Shown here piece after piece: positions 17,932-27,800 of a stretch of 61,897 nt of DNA (its first letter is position 1; each line of letters starts with the position of its first letter). This DNA is from Blastocatellia bacterium. GTDB taxonomy: Bacteria > Acidobacteriota > Blastocatellia > RBC074. Below the pieces are notes generated by a model. It saw nothing but the letters and a program-made list of their open reading frames with translations, did not search any database and was not told where the DNA came from. The position numbers and the translations under genes are program-made. The stretch lies in assembly GCA_016789725.1 (NCBI GenBank), contig JAEUQN010000017.1, positions 1 through 61,897 of the forward strand, written 5' to 3'.

Positions 17932-19218
17932 ATGCGCATTCTCTACATCACAGCCGGAGCCGCAGGAATGTATTGTGGCAGTTGTCTGCGCGACAATGCG
18001 TTGGCGACGGAGCTGATGCGTCAGGGGCACGATTGCATTTTGGTTCCGCTCTACACGCCGCTGCGCACGGACGAGCCGAGCGCGAGTATTGACAAAGTGT
18101 TCTTCGGCGGCATCAGCGTCTACCTTGAACAACACTCAGCCTTATTTCGCAAAACGCCCGCGTGGATGGATAAGCTGTGGGATTCGAGGTTTGCTCTCAA
18201 ACTTGCGACGAAACGTTCCATTTCTGTGGAGCCAAAACAACTCGGCGAGTTGACGATTTCGATGCTCAAAGGCGAGCTGGGGCATCAGCGCAAAGAAGTG
18301 GATAAGCTCGTCCACTGGCTCAAAGATCAGGACACGCCCGATGTCGTAGCGATGCAAAATTCAATGCTGATCGGCCTCGCTGCACCGATCAAACGCACAC
18401 TGCAACGCCCGATTGTTTGCACCTTGCAGGGTGAAGAGTTGTTTCTGGATGGTTTGCAGGAGCCGTATCACAGCGAAGCGATGCAACTGATTCGTGCCAG
18501 TGTGGCGCATGTGGATGCGTTTATTGCGGTCAGTCAATATGGTGCGGAATTTATGGCCGATTATCTGAGCATTCCGCGCGACAAAATTCATGTCGTACCA
18601 CTCGGCATCAATCCGAACGACTTTGCCCCGCGCAACGGGCAGCACGAATCCGAACCCTTCACCGTAGGCTTTTTCGGGCGCATCGCACCAGAAAAGGGAC
18701 TGCATTTATTGGCCGAAGCGTACAAGCTGTTTCGAGAACGCGGCGATGTGGTCAATGCGCGATTAGAAGCGGCGGGATGGATGGGGCCGGAAGGTAAACC
18801 GTACCTTGCCGAGATCGAAGAGAAGCTGAATGAATGGGGGCTACGCAACGAATTTCATTATCACGGCGAATTGAATCGGGAAGGTAAAGCGGCATTTTTG
18901 CAGCGTGCGCAGGTGTTTTCGATGCCTGCGACTTATCCCGAACCGAAAGGCTTGACGATTCTGGAAGCAATGGCTTCCGGTGTGCCGGTTGTGCAGCCGC
19001 GACATGGTTCCTTCCCTGAAATGGTCGAACGCACGGGCGGTGGTTTATTGGTTGACGCAAACGATGCCGCGAGCCTTGCCGAAGGAATTTATACGCTCTA
19101 CAAAAATTCGGAGATGGCCGATGATCTGGGCCGCAGTGGAGTCGCAGGTGTGCGCGAACATTACAGCGTTGCGCGTATGGCCGAACGTGCGATTGAGGTT
19201 TACAGTCGCCTGGTTTGA
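17932..19218 (+). CDS. GT4-family glycosyltransferase
   Basis: 428 residues. ATG 17932 begins MRILYITAGAAGMYCGSCLRDN, the glycine-rich N-terminal loop of GT-B enzymes. The C-terminal half has the GT4 donor-site pattern: GFFGRIAPEKG near residue 246, and EPKGLTILEAMASGVPVV near 345, including the E-x7-E motif. It transfers a nucleotide-activated sugar; the acceptor is unknown. No membrane segment is visible. The start lies 10 nt downstream of the S23 element arm and lacks a Shine-Dalgarno sequence, so the element may have displaced the original leader. The operon context is ALDH/LuxC-like and amidohydrolase genes. Confidence 0.88.
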   Translation: MRILYITAGAAGMYCGSCLRDNALATELMRQGHDCILVPLYTPLRTDEPSASIDKVFFGGISVYLEQHSALFRKTPAWMDKLWDSRFALKLATKRSISVEPKQLGELTISMLKGELGHQRKEVDKLVHWLKDQDTPDVVAMQNSMLIGLAAPIKRTLQRPIVCTLQGEELFLDGLQEPYHSEAMQLIRASVAHVDAFIAVSQYGAEFMADYLSIPRDKIHVVPLGINPNDFAPRNGQHESEPFTVGFFGRIAPEKGLHLLAEAYKLFRERGDVVNARLEAAGWMGPEGKPYLAEIEEKLNEWGLRNEFHYHGELNREGKAAFLQRAQVFSMPATYPEPKGLTILEAMASGVPVVQPRHGSFPEMVERTGGGLLVDANDAASLAEGIYTLYKNSEMADDLGRSGVAGVREHYSVARMAERAIEVYSRLV

Positions 19219-19266
19219 ATGGTTTCTGTGACTGTTGACGAAGCTCCTACATTGATCCTGCGCCTT

Positions 19267-20271
19267 TCACACCGCCTGCGTCATTGCCTCTGCCTGCATC
19301 GCCTCACGAACAGGAATCATAATTGTGAAAGTGCTTCCTTTGCCAGGTTGCGAACGCACAGAAACATTACCACCGTGTGCAACAGCAATCCGCTTTACGA
19401 TAGCTAATCCCAGGCCTGAACCTGCTTTACGTTTGCCGTTTTGTGCTTGCCAATAGGCATCAAAAACGTAGGGCGATTCAGTGGGGGATAATCCTTCGCC
19501 CGTGTCCACCACCGAAAGCAAGACGTAATCGCACATCGCATCGCGTCGCTTTTCATTCAGGAAGCTGGCGCGAATTGTTACTGAACCATTCGCAGGGGTG
19601 AATTTGATCGCGTTGGTCACAAGGTTCATCAGTGCCCGGTGCATTTGCTTTCGATCCAGATAGACTTCAGGAAGATTCGGCTGAATCTTATAACTTAACT
19701 TAACTCCAGCCTGTCGTGCGACGCCCTCCGCCACTTGCATCACTGATTCGATGACCTCTAGGACTGGCATTGATTCGGAGTCCAATGCCAGCAGTTTTTG
19801 TTTGGTCATTTTTGACAGATCAAGCATGTCATTGAGAAGGCCTGCCACTTCCTGACAGCTTCTGAGCGCATCTTTCAAGAGCGGCTGGTAATACCTTTCC
19901 TCAAGGGGGCGTGAAGCGTTGAGGTCCTCGTTCATTAAATCCAACACGCCAAGCATAACAGTTAAAGGCGAGCGAATATCATGCACCACAGCATTGATGA
20001 AACTGGCTTTGAGTTGGCCTTCTTCGCGCAGTTCCTCGACCAGTGATTCCAATTCCAGGAGCCGTTTTTGTAATTCGACACCTTCTGCGAGAGAGGGCCA
20101 GTTGGGGCGGGGTGCAATAGAATCGGGCGTATAAATGGGGTCTATGTCTTTCCCCATTTCAACACCAATCCCTAATTCATAATCGGTTAATGGGCTGAGC
20201 TTTTCGAGTGAACGTGGCAACGCGGCAACCGCCACTACAGGCGGATTTGGGAACGCAAGATTTTCTTTCAT
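19267..20271 (-). CDS. Soluble sensor histidine kinase
   Basis: 334 residues with no membrane segment. A short N-terminal region with a coiled coil (about 62-90) precedes the H-box VVHDIRSPLT (H97), then the N-box LVTNAIKFTP, G1 DTGEG and G2 GSGLGLAIV. The architecture is HisKA plus HATPase_c. Without a sensor domain it probably receives signals through a partner or cytoplasmic cue. No response regulator is adjacent in the same direction; the nearest receiver protein is encoded at 22533 across the PLP enzyme/ACT pair. The start region shows no strong ribosome-binding site. Confidence 0.9.
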   Translation of the reverse strand: MKENLAFPNPPVVAVAALPRSLEKLSPLTDYELGIGVEMGKDIDPIYTPDSIAPRPNWPSLAEGVELQKRLLELESLVEELREEGQLKASFINAVVHDIRSPLTVMLGVLDLMNEDLNASRPLEERYYQPLLKDALRSCQEVAGLLNDMLDLSKMTKQKLLALDSESMPVLEVIESVMQVAEGVARQAGVKLSYKIQPNLPEVYLDRKQMHRALMNLVTNAIKFTPANGSVTIRASFLNEKRRDAMCDYVLLSVVDTGEGLSPTESPYVFDAYWQAQNGKRKAGSGLGLAIVKRIAVAHGGNVSVRSQPGKGSTFTIMIPVREAMQAEAMTQAV

Positions 20272-20544
20272 ACGCGGTAGTAAGTCTCCAATGACGTGAA
20301 CGACGTCTTGAAATTCCTGGGTTGTGATTTGCTGAAAACGATTTCGGGGAATCGGGACGGGAAGAGCAGGCGAAAGAGGTGGGACCGGCTGCCCTCAAAA
20401 ACGTGGCTATCTTATTTCATTTTGGTCGCTAGAGTACAGAAAAATTTCTTTCTCCGAAAAACTGAAGCTTGATTACGAAATTTTGGATAAATGGCCTTGG
20501 GAAAAGGAAATCAGAAATTGCTAATAACCTGCTAACTTAGCGTG

Positions 20545-20572
20545 TTGCAACAGATAAGTGTTGTTCTATAAC
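20545..20572 (+). promoter_or_regulatory. Candidate sigma70 promoter for a small RNA
   Basis: TTGCAA (20545-20550) and TATAAC (20567-20572) stand 16 nt apart on the plus strand, in a gap whose flanking genes are both on the minus strand. The spacing and boxes fit a sigma70 promoter, though the -35 box has only four of six consensus bases. Confidence 0.4.
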
Positions 20573-20578
20573 TTCGCT

Positions 20579-20716
20579 TGTTCGTGGCATTCGGTTTGCT
20601 CTATTACAGGCGTGTGTGCGACTTACAATTTTGTTGCACCACAGTCTTCCGAGAATTTCATCCCAGCAAAGCTAGATTGACGGAGAGGTCCTAAAAAAGC
20701 CTCTCCTATTTTTTTA
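20579..20716 (+). ncRNA. Candidate small RNA, about 138 nt
   Basis: Predicted from the promoter-like pair at 20545-20572 to the T-run after the 20682-20706 stem. No reading frame of note is present. It is antisense to nothing annotated, since the histidine kinase starts at 20271 and the PLP enzyme ends at 20718. No known RNA family was recognised by eye. Confidence 0.35.
20682..20716 (+). terminator. Intrinsic terminator on the plus strand
   Basis: GGAGAGG (20682-20688) pairs with CCTCTCC (20700-20706), followed by TATTTTTTTA. The T-run is on the plus strand only, where no upstream gene ends, the nearest being the glycosyltransferase 1.5 kb away. This orphan terminator is the main evidence for the small RNA. 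Confidence 0.65.
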
Positions 20717-20717
20717 C

Positions 20718-21887
20718 CTAAACTTGATCTAGTGCTTGTGCGAAGTCCGCGAGCATATCCGGGGTATCTTCTAATCCTACTGAAATTCGCACTAAGCTTT
20801 CGCTGATGCCTGTCGCGCGTTGTTGCTCCGGTGTTAATTGCAAACTCCACATCGCTGCCGGATGTACGACCAGCGTTTCAAATCCGCCCAGGCTGGCCGC
20901 ACGAATTCCAAGCTTTAGTGAAGCGATCATTTTTTCTGCGCCTGCATAGCCGCCTTTTACATCAACCCCTAACATCCCTGTAAAACCGTGCATCTGTGCC
21001 TTTGCCAATTCATGTTGTGGATGCGATTCAAGACCGGGATAGTAGACACGTTCGATTTTGGGATGTGTTTCGAGAAAACGCGCCAGGGCCAGCGCATTTT
21101 GATTATGCCGTTCGACGCGCAAGCCTAATGTTCGCAGGCCTCGCAGCAACAGCCAGCTATCGAATGGACTCAACACGCTGCCCGACACCAATGCAAAACG
21201 CCAGATCTGTTCGACCAGTGTTTTCGATCCGACAATCAATCCTGCGGTGACGTCGTGATGCCCACCAATGTATTTGGTCGCGCTATGCAAAACAACATCA
21301 CAACCCAATTCCAATGGGCGTTGATTAATCGGCGTAGCAAAAGTGTTATCCACCATCGTCAGCAAATGGTGTTGCTTCGCCATCGCTACGATGACACTTA
21401 AATCTGTAAGTTGCATCAGCGGATTGGTGGGGGTTTCGGTATATAACAATTTTGTGTTAGGTCGAATGGCGGCCACAAAATCGTCGGAATTGGTATTGTC
21501 AACAAACGTGCAATCGATATTGAAGCGTGGCAACACGTCACGAAACAAAACGGTTGTTGCGGCATAATGATTACGTTGTGCGACCACGTGATCGCCACTT
21601 TGCAACTGGCTCATGACGGCGGCAAAAATCGCGCCGATCCCGGAACTAGTGACTAACGCTGATTCGCCATTTTCGAGTGCCGCAACAGTCGCTTCAACTT
21701 GCTGATGATTCGGATTGCCATAGCGTGTGTAAAACTCGGTGTGGCGCGGTTCGGTCGCCATCTCGTAAAAATGCTCGGCGTTTTCAGCACTAAAAGTCGT
21801 GGTCTGAAAAATCGGCGGGCTGACCGAAGTTGTCGGGTTGAATGGATGTGACGTGTGAACGGCTTTGGTTTGAAGACCTTGTTCCAT
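20718..21887 (-). CDS. Cys/Met-metabolism PLP enzyme (cystathionine gamma-synthase/lyase type)
   Basis: 389 residues, normal length. Motifs of the trans-sulfuration family are all visible: YTRYGNPN (near residue 53), SSGIGAI, TETPTNP, the PLP-binding lysine K205 in [12 protein letters not shown], and [19 protein letters not shown]. The class covers cystathionine gamma-synthase, beta/gamma-lyases, methionine gamma-lyase and O-acetylhomoserine sulfhydrylase, and the exact reaction cannot be read from sequence alone. The gene lies 64 nt downstream of an ACT-domain gene on the same strand, which could mean amino-acid-responsive control. Confidence 0.9.
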   Translation of the reverse strand: MEQGLQTKAVHTSHPFNPTTSVSPPIFQTTTFSAENAEHFYEMATEPRHTEFYTRYGNPNHQQVEATVAALENGESALVTSSGIGAIFAAVMSQLQSGDHVVAQRNHYAATTVLFRDVLPRFNIDCTFVDNTNSDDFVAAIRPNTKLLYTETPTNPLMQLTDLSVIVAMAKQHHLLTMVDNTFATPINQRPLELGCDVVLHSATKYIGGHHDVTAGLIVGSKTLVEQIWRFALVSGSVLSPFDSWLLLRGLRTLGLRVERHNQNALALARFLETHPKIERVYYPGLESHPQHELAKAQMHGFTGMLGVDVKGGYAGAEKMIASLKLGIRAASLGGFETLVVHPAAMWSLQLTPEQQRATGISESLVRISVGLEDTPDMLADFAQALDQV

Positions 21888-21951
21888 AAAAAACTGATAG
21901 GTTGTGGCGTTCTGAAAAGAAACTCCACAAACTGAAAACGGTACAAGCCAA

Positions 21952-22377
21952 TTAATGTTGAATAAGAACGGTGTGATGCAATGTCACGAGTGCCTGCTGG
22001 ACGGCCCGGAGCGCGCGCTCGTAATTTGCCTCGTGTACCAAAACAGCATCTGTGCGATAAGTCGAGAGACTTAAAATACTAATGTCTGCTTCTGCTAAAG
22101 CACGGCTGATTTCGGCGATGAATCCCACCACTGAAAAATCCAGAATGGTATCAAAGCGAATCATCCGCCGCCGCAGTTGAACTTGCGCTCCCGGAAAATC
22201 GCTTGCCATTTGATGCCACAGCTCTTCCGCCAGGATCAGTGTGACTTCATCTTTATCACGGATCAGAGAAACGTATCCTTCTACGTCGCGGATCGCTGTC
22301 AGCGCATTGCCAAAATGTTTGAGCGAGAGGCTGGCCACAGCAAATACAGTCGGCGGCAAATCAAGTTGAATGGGCAT
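21952..22377 (-). CDS. ACT-domain protein
   Basis: 141 residues from ATG 22377 ([14 protein letters not shown]); an upstream extension to 22464 has no support. The segment [33 protein letters not shown] is a clear ACT domain of the ACT_7 type (residues about 70-105), preceded by a second, degenerate ACT-like half. ACT domains bind amino acids and regulate metabolic enzymes. Placement just upstream of the PLP enzyme suggests it senses an amino acid of that pathway (inference). Confidence 0.8.
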   Translation of the reverse strand: MPIQLDLPPTVFAVASLSLKHFGNALTAIRDVEGYVSLIRDKDEVTLILAEELWHQMASDFPGAQVQLRRRMIRFDTILDFSVVGFIAEISRALAEADISILSLSTYRTDAVLVHEANYERALRAVQQALVTLHHTVLIQH

Positions 22378-22532
22378 AAATTGAATCGTTGATTGCAGAA
22401 AGTGGGGGACAGATTTATTCTGTCCGCACGTGGCAACTATACACTGCCTGCCCGTGCAGACCAAAGAGGCTCAGGCCAAAGATCAATCAGGTTTTATTTG
22501 CCTCGCGCAGACGAAAGCGTAAAATCCAAACT

Positions 22533-23363
22533 ATGAAAAGCATTCTGGTTGTTGATGACGAACCGATGATCCCTGCGCTGGTTGGCGCAGCGTTAAAAGC
22601 TGATGGCTATGAATTGCTATCGGCGGAAGACGCAGCGAACGGTCTCGCGATTCTCAAACAACGCTCGATAGATTTGCTGATTGCAGATGCCGAGTCCCCA
22701 GCCGACGAAGGCTTTGGATTGATTGCTACTGCCCGACGGCTTCATCCCGAAATGAAAATCATCGTGATGGCACAGGTCAAATCGCCAGAGACCGCGATTG
22801 AAGCGCTGAGACATCACGTGTGCGAATTGCTTTTCAAACCATTTTCTGTGGCCGAATTGCGCGACACTGTGCATTCGGCGTTGTCCGCGCCTGAACTCAA
22901 AGACAATATCGAAATCATTTCTGCCAAGCCGGAGTGGCTGACACTTAAAATCCCCTGCCATTTGGGCGCGATGCAGCCGTTGTATCGCGTCATTACTAAT
23001 CTGGATTTGACACTCGACATGGAATTGCGCGAATCGGTTGGCATTGCCTTTCGGGAGTTGCTGCAAAATGCCATCGAACACGGTTGCAAATGCGAGACGG
23101 GCCAGTTTGTTGAAGTCAGTTACATTCGTCTACAACGCGCGATAGTGTGTCACATCAAAGATTCTGGCAAAGGATTTAAAATGGACGAACTGTCGCATGC
23201 CGCAATCTCAAATCCGGCGGATGAACCGTACTCACACCTGAACAAACGCGCCGAAATTGGCATGCGTCCCGGCGGCTTCGGCTTAATGCTCGCGCAACAA
23301 ATGGTGGACGAATTGGTGTACAACGAAGTTCACAATGAAGTGATGTTTGTGAAGTACCTTTAG
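22533..23363 (+). CDS. Receiver domain fused to HATPase (RsbW-like) domain
   Basis: 276 residues. The receiver domain (1-120) has D9/D8 (VVDDEP), phosphoacceptor D52 (IADAESP) and K102 (FKPFS); the Thr/Ser switch position is replaced near A80 (IVMAQ). The C-terminal part (about 145-270) is a GHKL ATPase with FRELLQNAIEHG, DSGKGF and GGFGLMLAQ, resembling anti-sigma serine kinases. No dimerisation H-box is present, so it is not a histidine kinase. It may phosphorylate an anti-sigma antagonist in response to receiver input, possibly from the kinase at 19267. Divergent from the ACT gene. Confidence 0.85.
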   Translation: MKSILVVDDEPMIPALVGAALKADGYELLSAEDAANGLAILKQRSIDLLIADAESPADEGFGLIATARRLHPEMKIIVMAQVKSPETAIEALRHHVCELLFKPFSVAELRDTVHSALSAPELKDNIEIISAKPEWLTLKIPCHLGAMQPLYRVITNLDLTLDMELRESVGIAFRELLQNAIEHGCKCETGQFVEVSYIRLQRAIVCHIKDSGKGFKMDELSHAAISNPADEPYSHLNKRAEIGMRPGGFGLMLAQQMVDELVYNEVHNEVMFVKYL

Positions 23364-23364
23364 A

Positions 23365-23434
23365 AGGTGGTCGGTGATCGGTGGCCGGTGGCCGGTAATG
23401 TGAAAAGCTCTCCCAGAAACCAGCCACCAACCAC
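23365..23434 (+). repeat. Hairpin element J (GGTGGCCGG type)
   Basis: GGTGGTCGGTG with repeated GGTGGCCGGT units faces ACCAGCCACCAACCAC. The arms are imperfect. It begins 1 nt after the upstream stop codon and ends 20 nt before the next plus-strand gene. Confidence 0.65.
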
Positions 23435-23454
23435 ACTTGACCCGCTCCTGTTTT

Positions 23455-24090
23455 ATGCAAATTACCGCAGTCTTTCAGCCCGCAATTTCCCAGCTCAATA
23501 CAGATTTTTCGGCAGCCCATTGGCAAGCCGCAGTCGTGCATACAATTGATAGCAACTGGCGTGGAGACATTATGCCGGAAGTATTACAAACGACGGCGCG
23601 CGTGTTGTGGACGCCGCAGGAATTGCTTTTTGGCTACGAATGCCGATACACCGAATTAGACATGGATCAGGAGTTTGAGGTGAGCGAGGAACGGCACGCG
23701 TTATGGGATCGAGATGTCTGCGAAGCATTTGTTCGTTCGCCGCTTGAATCCGACTACCGTATTTACAAAGAGTTTGAGGTCGCGCCCACCGGACAATGGG
23801 TGGACCTGCTCATCAATCGCATTGACATCACGCACGATTGGCAATGGAAAAGCGGGATGAAAACCGCCGCGCAGATTGATGAAACTCATTGGCGCGTGGT
23901 GATGGCGATTCCGTTTTTGGCCTTTGGAATTGTGCCAAAGGCGGGCGACGAATGGGATGCAAATTTATTTCGCGTCAGTCGCTTGAATGGTGAGCGTCAG
24001 TTTCTGGCGTACTCGCCGACGTGTACCGAAACGCCCAGTTTTCACGTGCCGGAGCGTTTTGTGAAGTTACGATTTGAGGAGAAGGCATGA
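23455..24090 (+). CDS. Carbohydrate-binding family 9-like protein
   Basis: 211 residues from ATG 23455. The pattern ARVLWTPQELLFGYECRYTE, DVCEAFVRSP, YKEFEVAPTGQWVDL and WRVVMAIPF matches the CBM9_2-type beta-sandwich seen in acidobacterial proteins. No signal peptide, so cytoplasmic or exported by an unseen route. It overlaps the SurA-like gene by 4 nt (ATGA), so both are probably co-translated. The ligand is unknown. Confidence 0.78.
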   Translation: MQITAVFQPAISQLNTDFSAAHWQAAVVHTIDSNWRGDIMPEVLQTTARVLWTPQELLFGYECRYTELDMDQEFEVSEERHALWDRDVCEAFVRSPLESDYRIYKEFEVAPTGQWVDLLINRIDITHDWQWKSGMKTAAQIDETHWRVVMAIPFLAFGIVPKAGDEWDANLFRVSRLNGERQFLAYSPTCTETPSFHVPERFVKLRFEEKA

Positions 24091-24761
24091 GCGGGAGGTT
24101 ATTGGCTGTCACTCGAAAATTACTTTTCGTCTATTTCGCTTTTTTCGCCTGCCCTGTCATTTCTGTTGCCCAGAGTGAAATCACGGATCGGTTACTGGTG
24201 CTGGTCAATCGGGACGTGCTGACCGAAAGTGATGTTCGATGGGCACTGGCACTTGATCCTGAATTGCAGCCGCTGGATTTGAGTGCGGACAATCGGCGCG
24301 CGATGCTCGAACGCCTGATTGACCAAAAGCTGTTGTTGCAGGAAGCCGAGAAATTACCGCGCAACGAACCGACCGAAGAGGAAATCACCGAACATCTGAA
24401 CAAAGAGGTGATTGCCAAATTCGGTGGCAACGAAAAGTTCGTCGAACGGATGAGAAAGGTGGGGTTAGAACAAGCGATGTTGCGCGAAATTGTGCGCCGC
24501 CGCCTCGAAATTTTGAAATATGTGGATTTCCGCTTTCGTTCGTTTATTTTTATCAAGCCGGAAGAGATCGAAACCTATTACCGCAATACTGTCGTACCCG
24601 AAGCCGCACGCAAAGGTGTCGGTGCGCCAGAGCTGGATGATAAGCTGCGCAGTGACATCGAAGCGCGGCTCATCAACGACCGCGTCAATGCTGAACTGGA
24701 TCGCTTCTTTGATGAAGCGCGCACGCAAGCGCAAATTACGCGACTGGCCCAGATCTCCTGA
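24087..24761 (+). CDS. SurA-N-like periplasmic chaperone
   Basis: 224 residues with a signal peptide (LLFVYFAFFACPVISVAQ). The mature part reads RLLVLVNRDVLTESDVRWAL, then RRAMLERLIDQKLLLQEAEK, the hallmark of SurA N-terminal chaperone domains. It ends without a parvulin PPIase domain, so it is chaperone-only. Located just upstream of a large exported protein, it may assist that protein's folding (inference). Confidence 0.82.
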   Translation: MSGRLLAVTRKLLFVYFAFFACPVISVAQSEITDRLLVLVNRDVLTESDVRWALALDPELQPLDLSADNRRAMLERLIDQKLLLQEAEKLPRNEPTEEEITEHLNKEVIAKFGGNEKFVERMRKVGLEQAMLREIVRRRLEILKYVDFRFRSFIFIKPEEIETYYRNTVVPEAARKGVGAPELDDKLRSDIEARLINDRVNAELDRFFDEARTQAQITRLAQIS

Positions 24762-24802
24762 GGCTTTCCTGAATTCGTCATCGGTCGCCATCCGTCAATT
24801 TT

Positions 24803-27800
24803 ATGCCGTACTCATCGCCTTTTCGACAATCGCTTTCCATCGCGTTAACCTTCTCACTGCTGATTTCACAATCTTCCTGCACGCGCGGCAAAGCGTTGGT
24901 CAAACGGTATCTGAGCGGCGAATCGTCGCTGGCCTTGGATTCATCCTTTGACGCTTCGGTACAAGTTCCGCCTGCGCCGACCAATCAGCCTGTTTTGGAT
25001 GTGCCACTGACGATCACGCGCAAACCTGCGACCGCTGGCGTGCCGCTGGCCGAAACGGCAAACGTTCGTGATGTGCTGCGCTTGGCGTTGATGGATGCCG
25101 CGAATAAGCCTGTGCCTTCGCAATTTCGCGTGCTGGCGCGGTGGCGCGGGGCCGTGAGCGATCCCAACCGTCCGATCAAATGGTTGCTGGTGGATACCGA
25201 CGCGCCGATGGGTGATTACCGTCTCGTGCTGGGCAGCAATCCGCTGCCAACGATGAAAGTGGGAAGCGGAATAACCTCTTCTGCTTCTACGCCTGCTCAA
25301 GGCCCATTTGAAAATAGCGGCAGAGATTTCGGCGCAACTGCGCCGCCGCGCACAACGACTCCGCCAACTGCTTCGCCGAGAAATAATTCATCGGGAAACA
25401 ATTCGCTGGGAAACAGTTTGCCGGGAAATGATTTCTCTGTGCAGGCGGGTCGCGTGCAATTGATTGCCGCCGCGAAAGGTAGCAACTTGCTGAGCAGTTT
25501 CAAGATAGATGGTGCTGAGCGGTTGATGCAACCCGTTACTGCAACCATCGAACAACCGCGCGCGACCTTACTGGTCAGCGATGTTGCGGCGGGCAGCACG
25601 ACGCTCAAGGTCACTGATCCTGGTGCCTTGGCGGTTGGCGCAAAGGTTCGTTTTGAGCATATCGGCGAGTTGCCCTTTGAAACGCTAGCTGGCGCAAATC
25701 GCGTGGCCGCGCGTGAGCAGGATCAGATGTACGAACCGAATCGCACCTATCGGTTGGACGAAGGCACGTCACGGCAGGAAGATATTTTCATCGTGCGCCG
25801 TGATGATGGTGGTTGGATTTACACGCGCACGCCGATTCGCCAAACGCACCCGCCACGCACGCGCATTCGTGATCTTGTGAGCGAAGAAGAAACTGCTGTC
25901 ATCAAATCTATCCGCGATCAAGTCGTGACGCTGGATCGGCCCTTGCGCCTCAAACACAGCGGCAATGAAAAGATCATCGCCGAAGCTGCGCCGCTCACGC
26001 TGACGGCCATTGTGGATGAATCGAAGCTTGAAGAATCAGGGCCGCTGCGGTTGGTGGTGCGACAGGATGGGCATTTTCAGAGCAGTGATCGTGCCGCCAA
26101 TGCGGGAGCAATGTTGCGCTTCACGATGCGCTATCACGTTTACGCCTCGCAAGCGTTTGTGCGCGGGCAACTGCGCATCGTCAATGTCGGCGCGTTTGGT
26201 TTTGGCGGAAGCCGTAACGATACGCCTCCGTATGCGCAACACGCGCTGATCCAATCGCTCAATATCAACTTTCCATTTGGTGCGGCCAGCAAACCGCAGC
26301 GCCTCGAAGCACGCAATGAAGACGGAGTGAAAACCGCTTCGCTCATCGCGGGCAAAGGCGTTGAGCTAACGGCACCAGAGTTCGCCGAAAACTTTCCGAA
26401 GGCTTTGAGTGCGGATGCCACTGGCGCACGATTTGAAATCCTGCCGCGCGCGCTGGGCGAAATGAATGGCGATTACATTTTCGATGGGGCGCGCGCCAAA
26501 ACGACCGAATTCTATTTTGGCCTTGAAACCAAAGCAGCGGCGGTGATGACCAACTCGCTGGGCATCACCCTTGATCCTGAATATGTGGTGGCCACACAGG
26601 CGGTGCGTCCGTTGCTGGTTGAAAAACGTAACTGGACGAAAGTATTTCCTGAGGATCGGATGCTTGGTGTCGCGGCAATGCGAATGGAGCGTTGGCTCGC
26701 GGGCATCTATTCCAATGAAGCCAACGAAGGCAATGGCCCGCGCCCGGCACAATCCGCGTTTGAAGTGCGCCGGATGAGCCGGGAAGGGACGGTCGAAAAA
26801 AACAACGGGCATTTTGGCTGGCGCAATTTTGGGGACTTCATCTGGGCCGAAGGCTTCACCAATTTGCACTACGATATTCACTTCATCGCGCTCCGCGAAT
26901 ACCTGCGCAGTGGGGACCAACGCGCGTTTCAAGTCGGCAGCGAGATGGCGCGCTTTCGTGCGGATTGGGGACAACATCACGCCGTTGATTATTGGGATTC
27001 GTCGCGCACGTTCAATTTCAAAGGCTTCGCCTTTTACGAAAAAGGCGATCACGGCGCATCCAGACCTCCACTGCCAAGTCATCACTGGGTTGAGGGGTTG
27101 TGGCTGTACTGGGCCTTAACGGGGGATGAAGCTGTGCGGCAATCCGCGCTGGAAGGTTCGGATGTCCTGCTGAAACACCCGATGGACAATTACCTGTACG
27201 GGTTGAATTACAACGAATCGCGTTGGGTCGGCTGGCCGGCAATGAATTTGATGGTGGCCTGGCGATATAGCGGCAATGTGCAATATTTCGAGCAGGCCAA
27301 GCGACTGATTTATCTGATGGTGCAGGCCGAAGAGAATGCCGGGCGCAAAGGCTATTTTATTCCGCCGAACTCGCCGTTTGGCAATCAACTTCAGCCGTTT
27401 ATGTGGAGCGGTTACGCACAGCTTGGCACGATTGAGTATTGGCGTGAAACCGGAGATCGGCGCGTTGCCGACTTTCTGGTGCGGATTGCTGATTGGTTGG
27501 TTGGTGCCAAAGGCGGTCGCGCGGTTCTGAAAGGCGGTCGCTCACAAACAGATGGCCGATATGAGCCAATGGGAACCACGTTTTTTTGGTCCCCGGACAA
27601 AGACGTACAAGACCCCCGTGTGACCGAACTGGGCATGATGAGTGTTCCCTTATTGACGGTTGCTGCACGCATTACGGGGCGCGCGGATTTACGGGATAAA
27701 ACGCGCCTGCTGTTTCGTGATGTGACGTACTTCCGCGACGCTCCCGATAATGCGGTCATCACCCCTTCAGAACTGAGTATGCTGAACTTTCGCTCGCCTC

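Larger units (their letters stand above)
20272..20717. other. Long intergenic region holding a candidate small RNA
   Basis: 446 nt between two minus-strand genes. No protein gene is credible here. The upstream region of the kinase should contain its minus-strand promoter, which I could not place. On the plus strand there is a promoter-like pair and a classical terminator (see separate entries), suggesting a plus-strand non-coding transcript. Confidence 0.5.
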
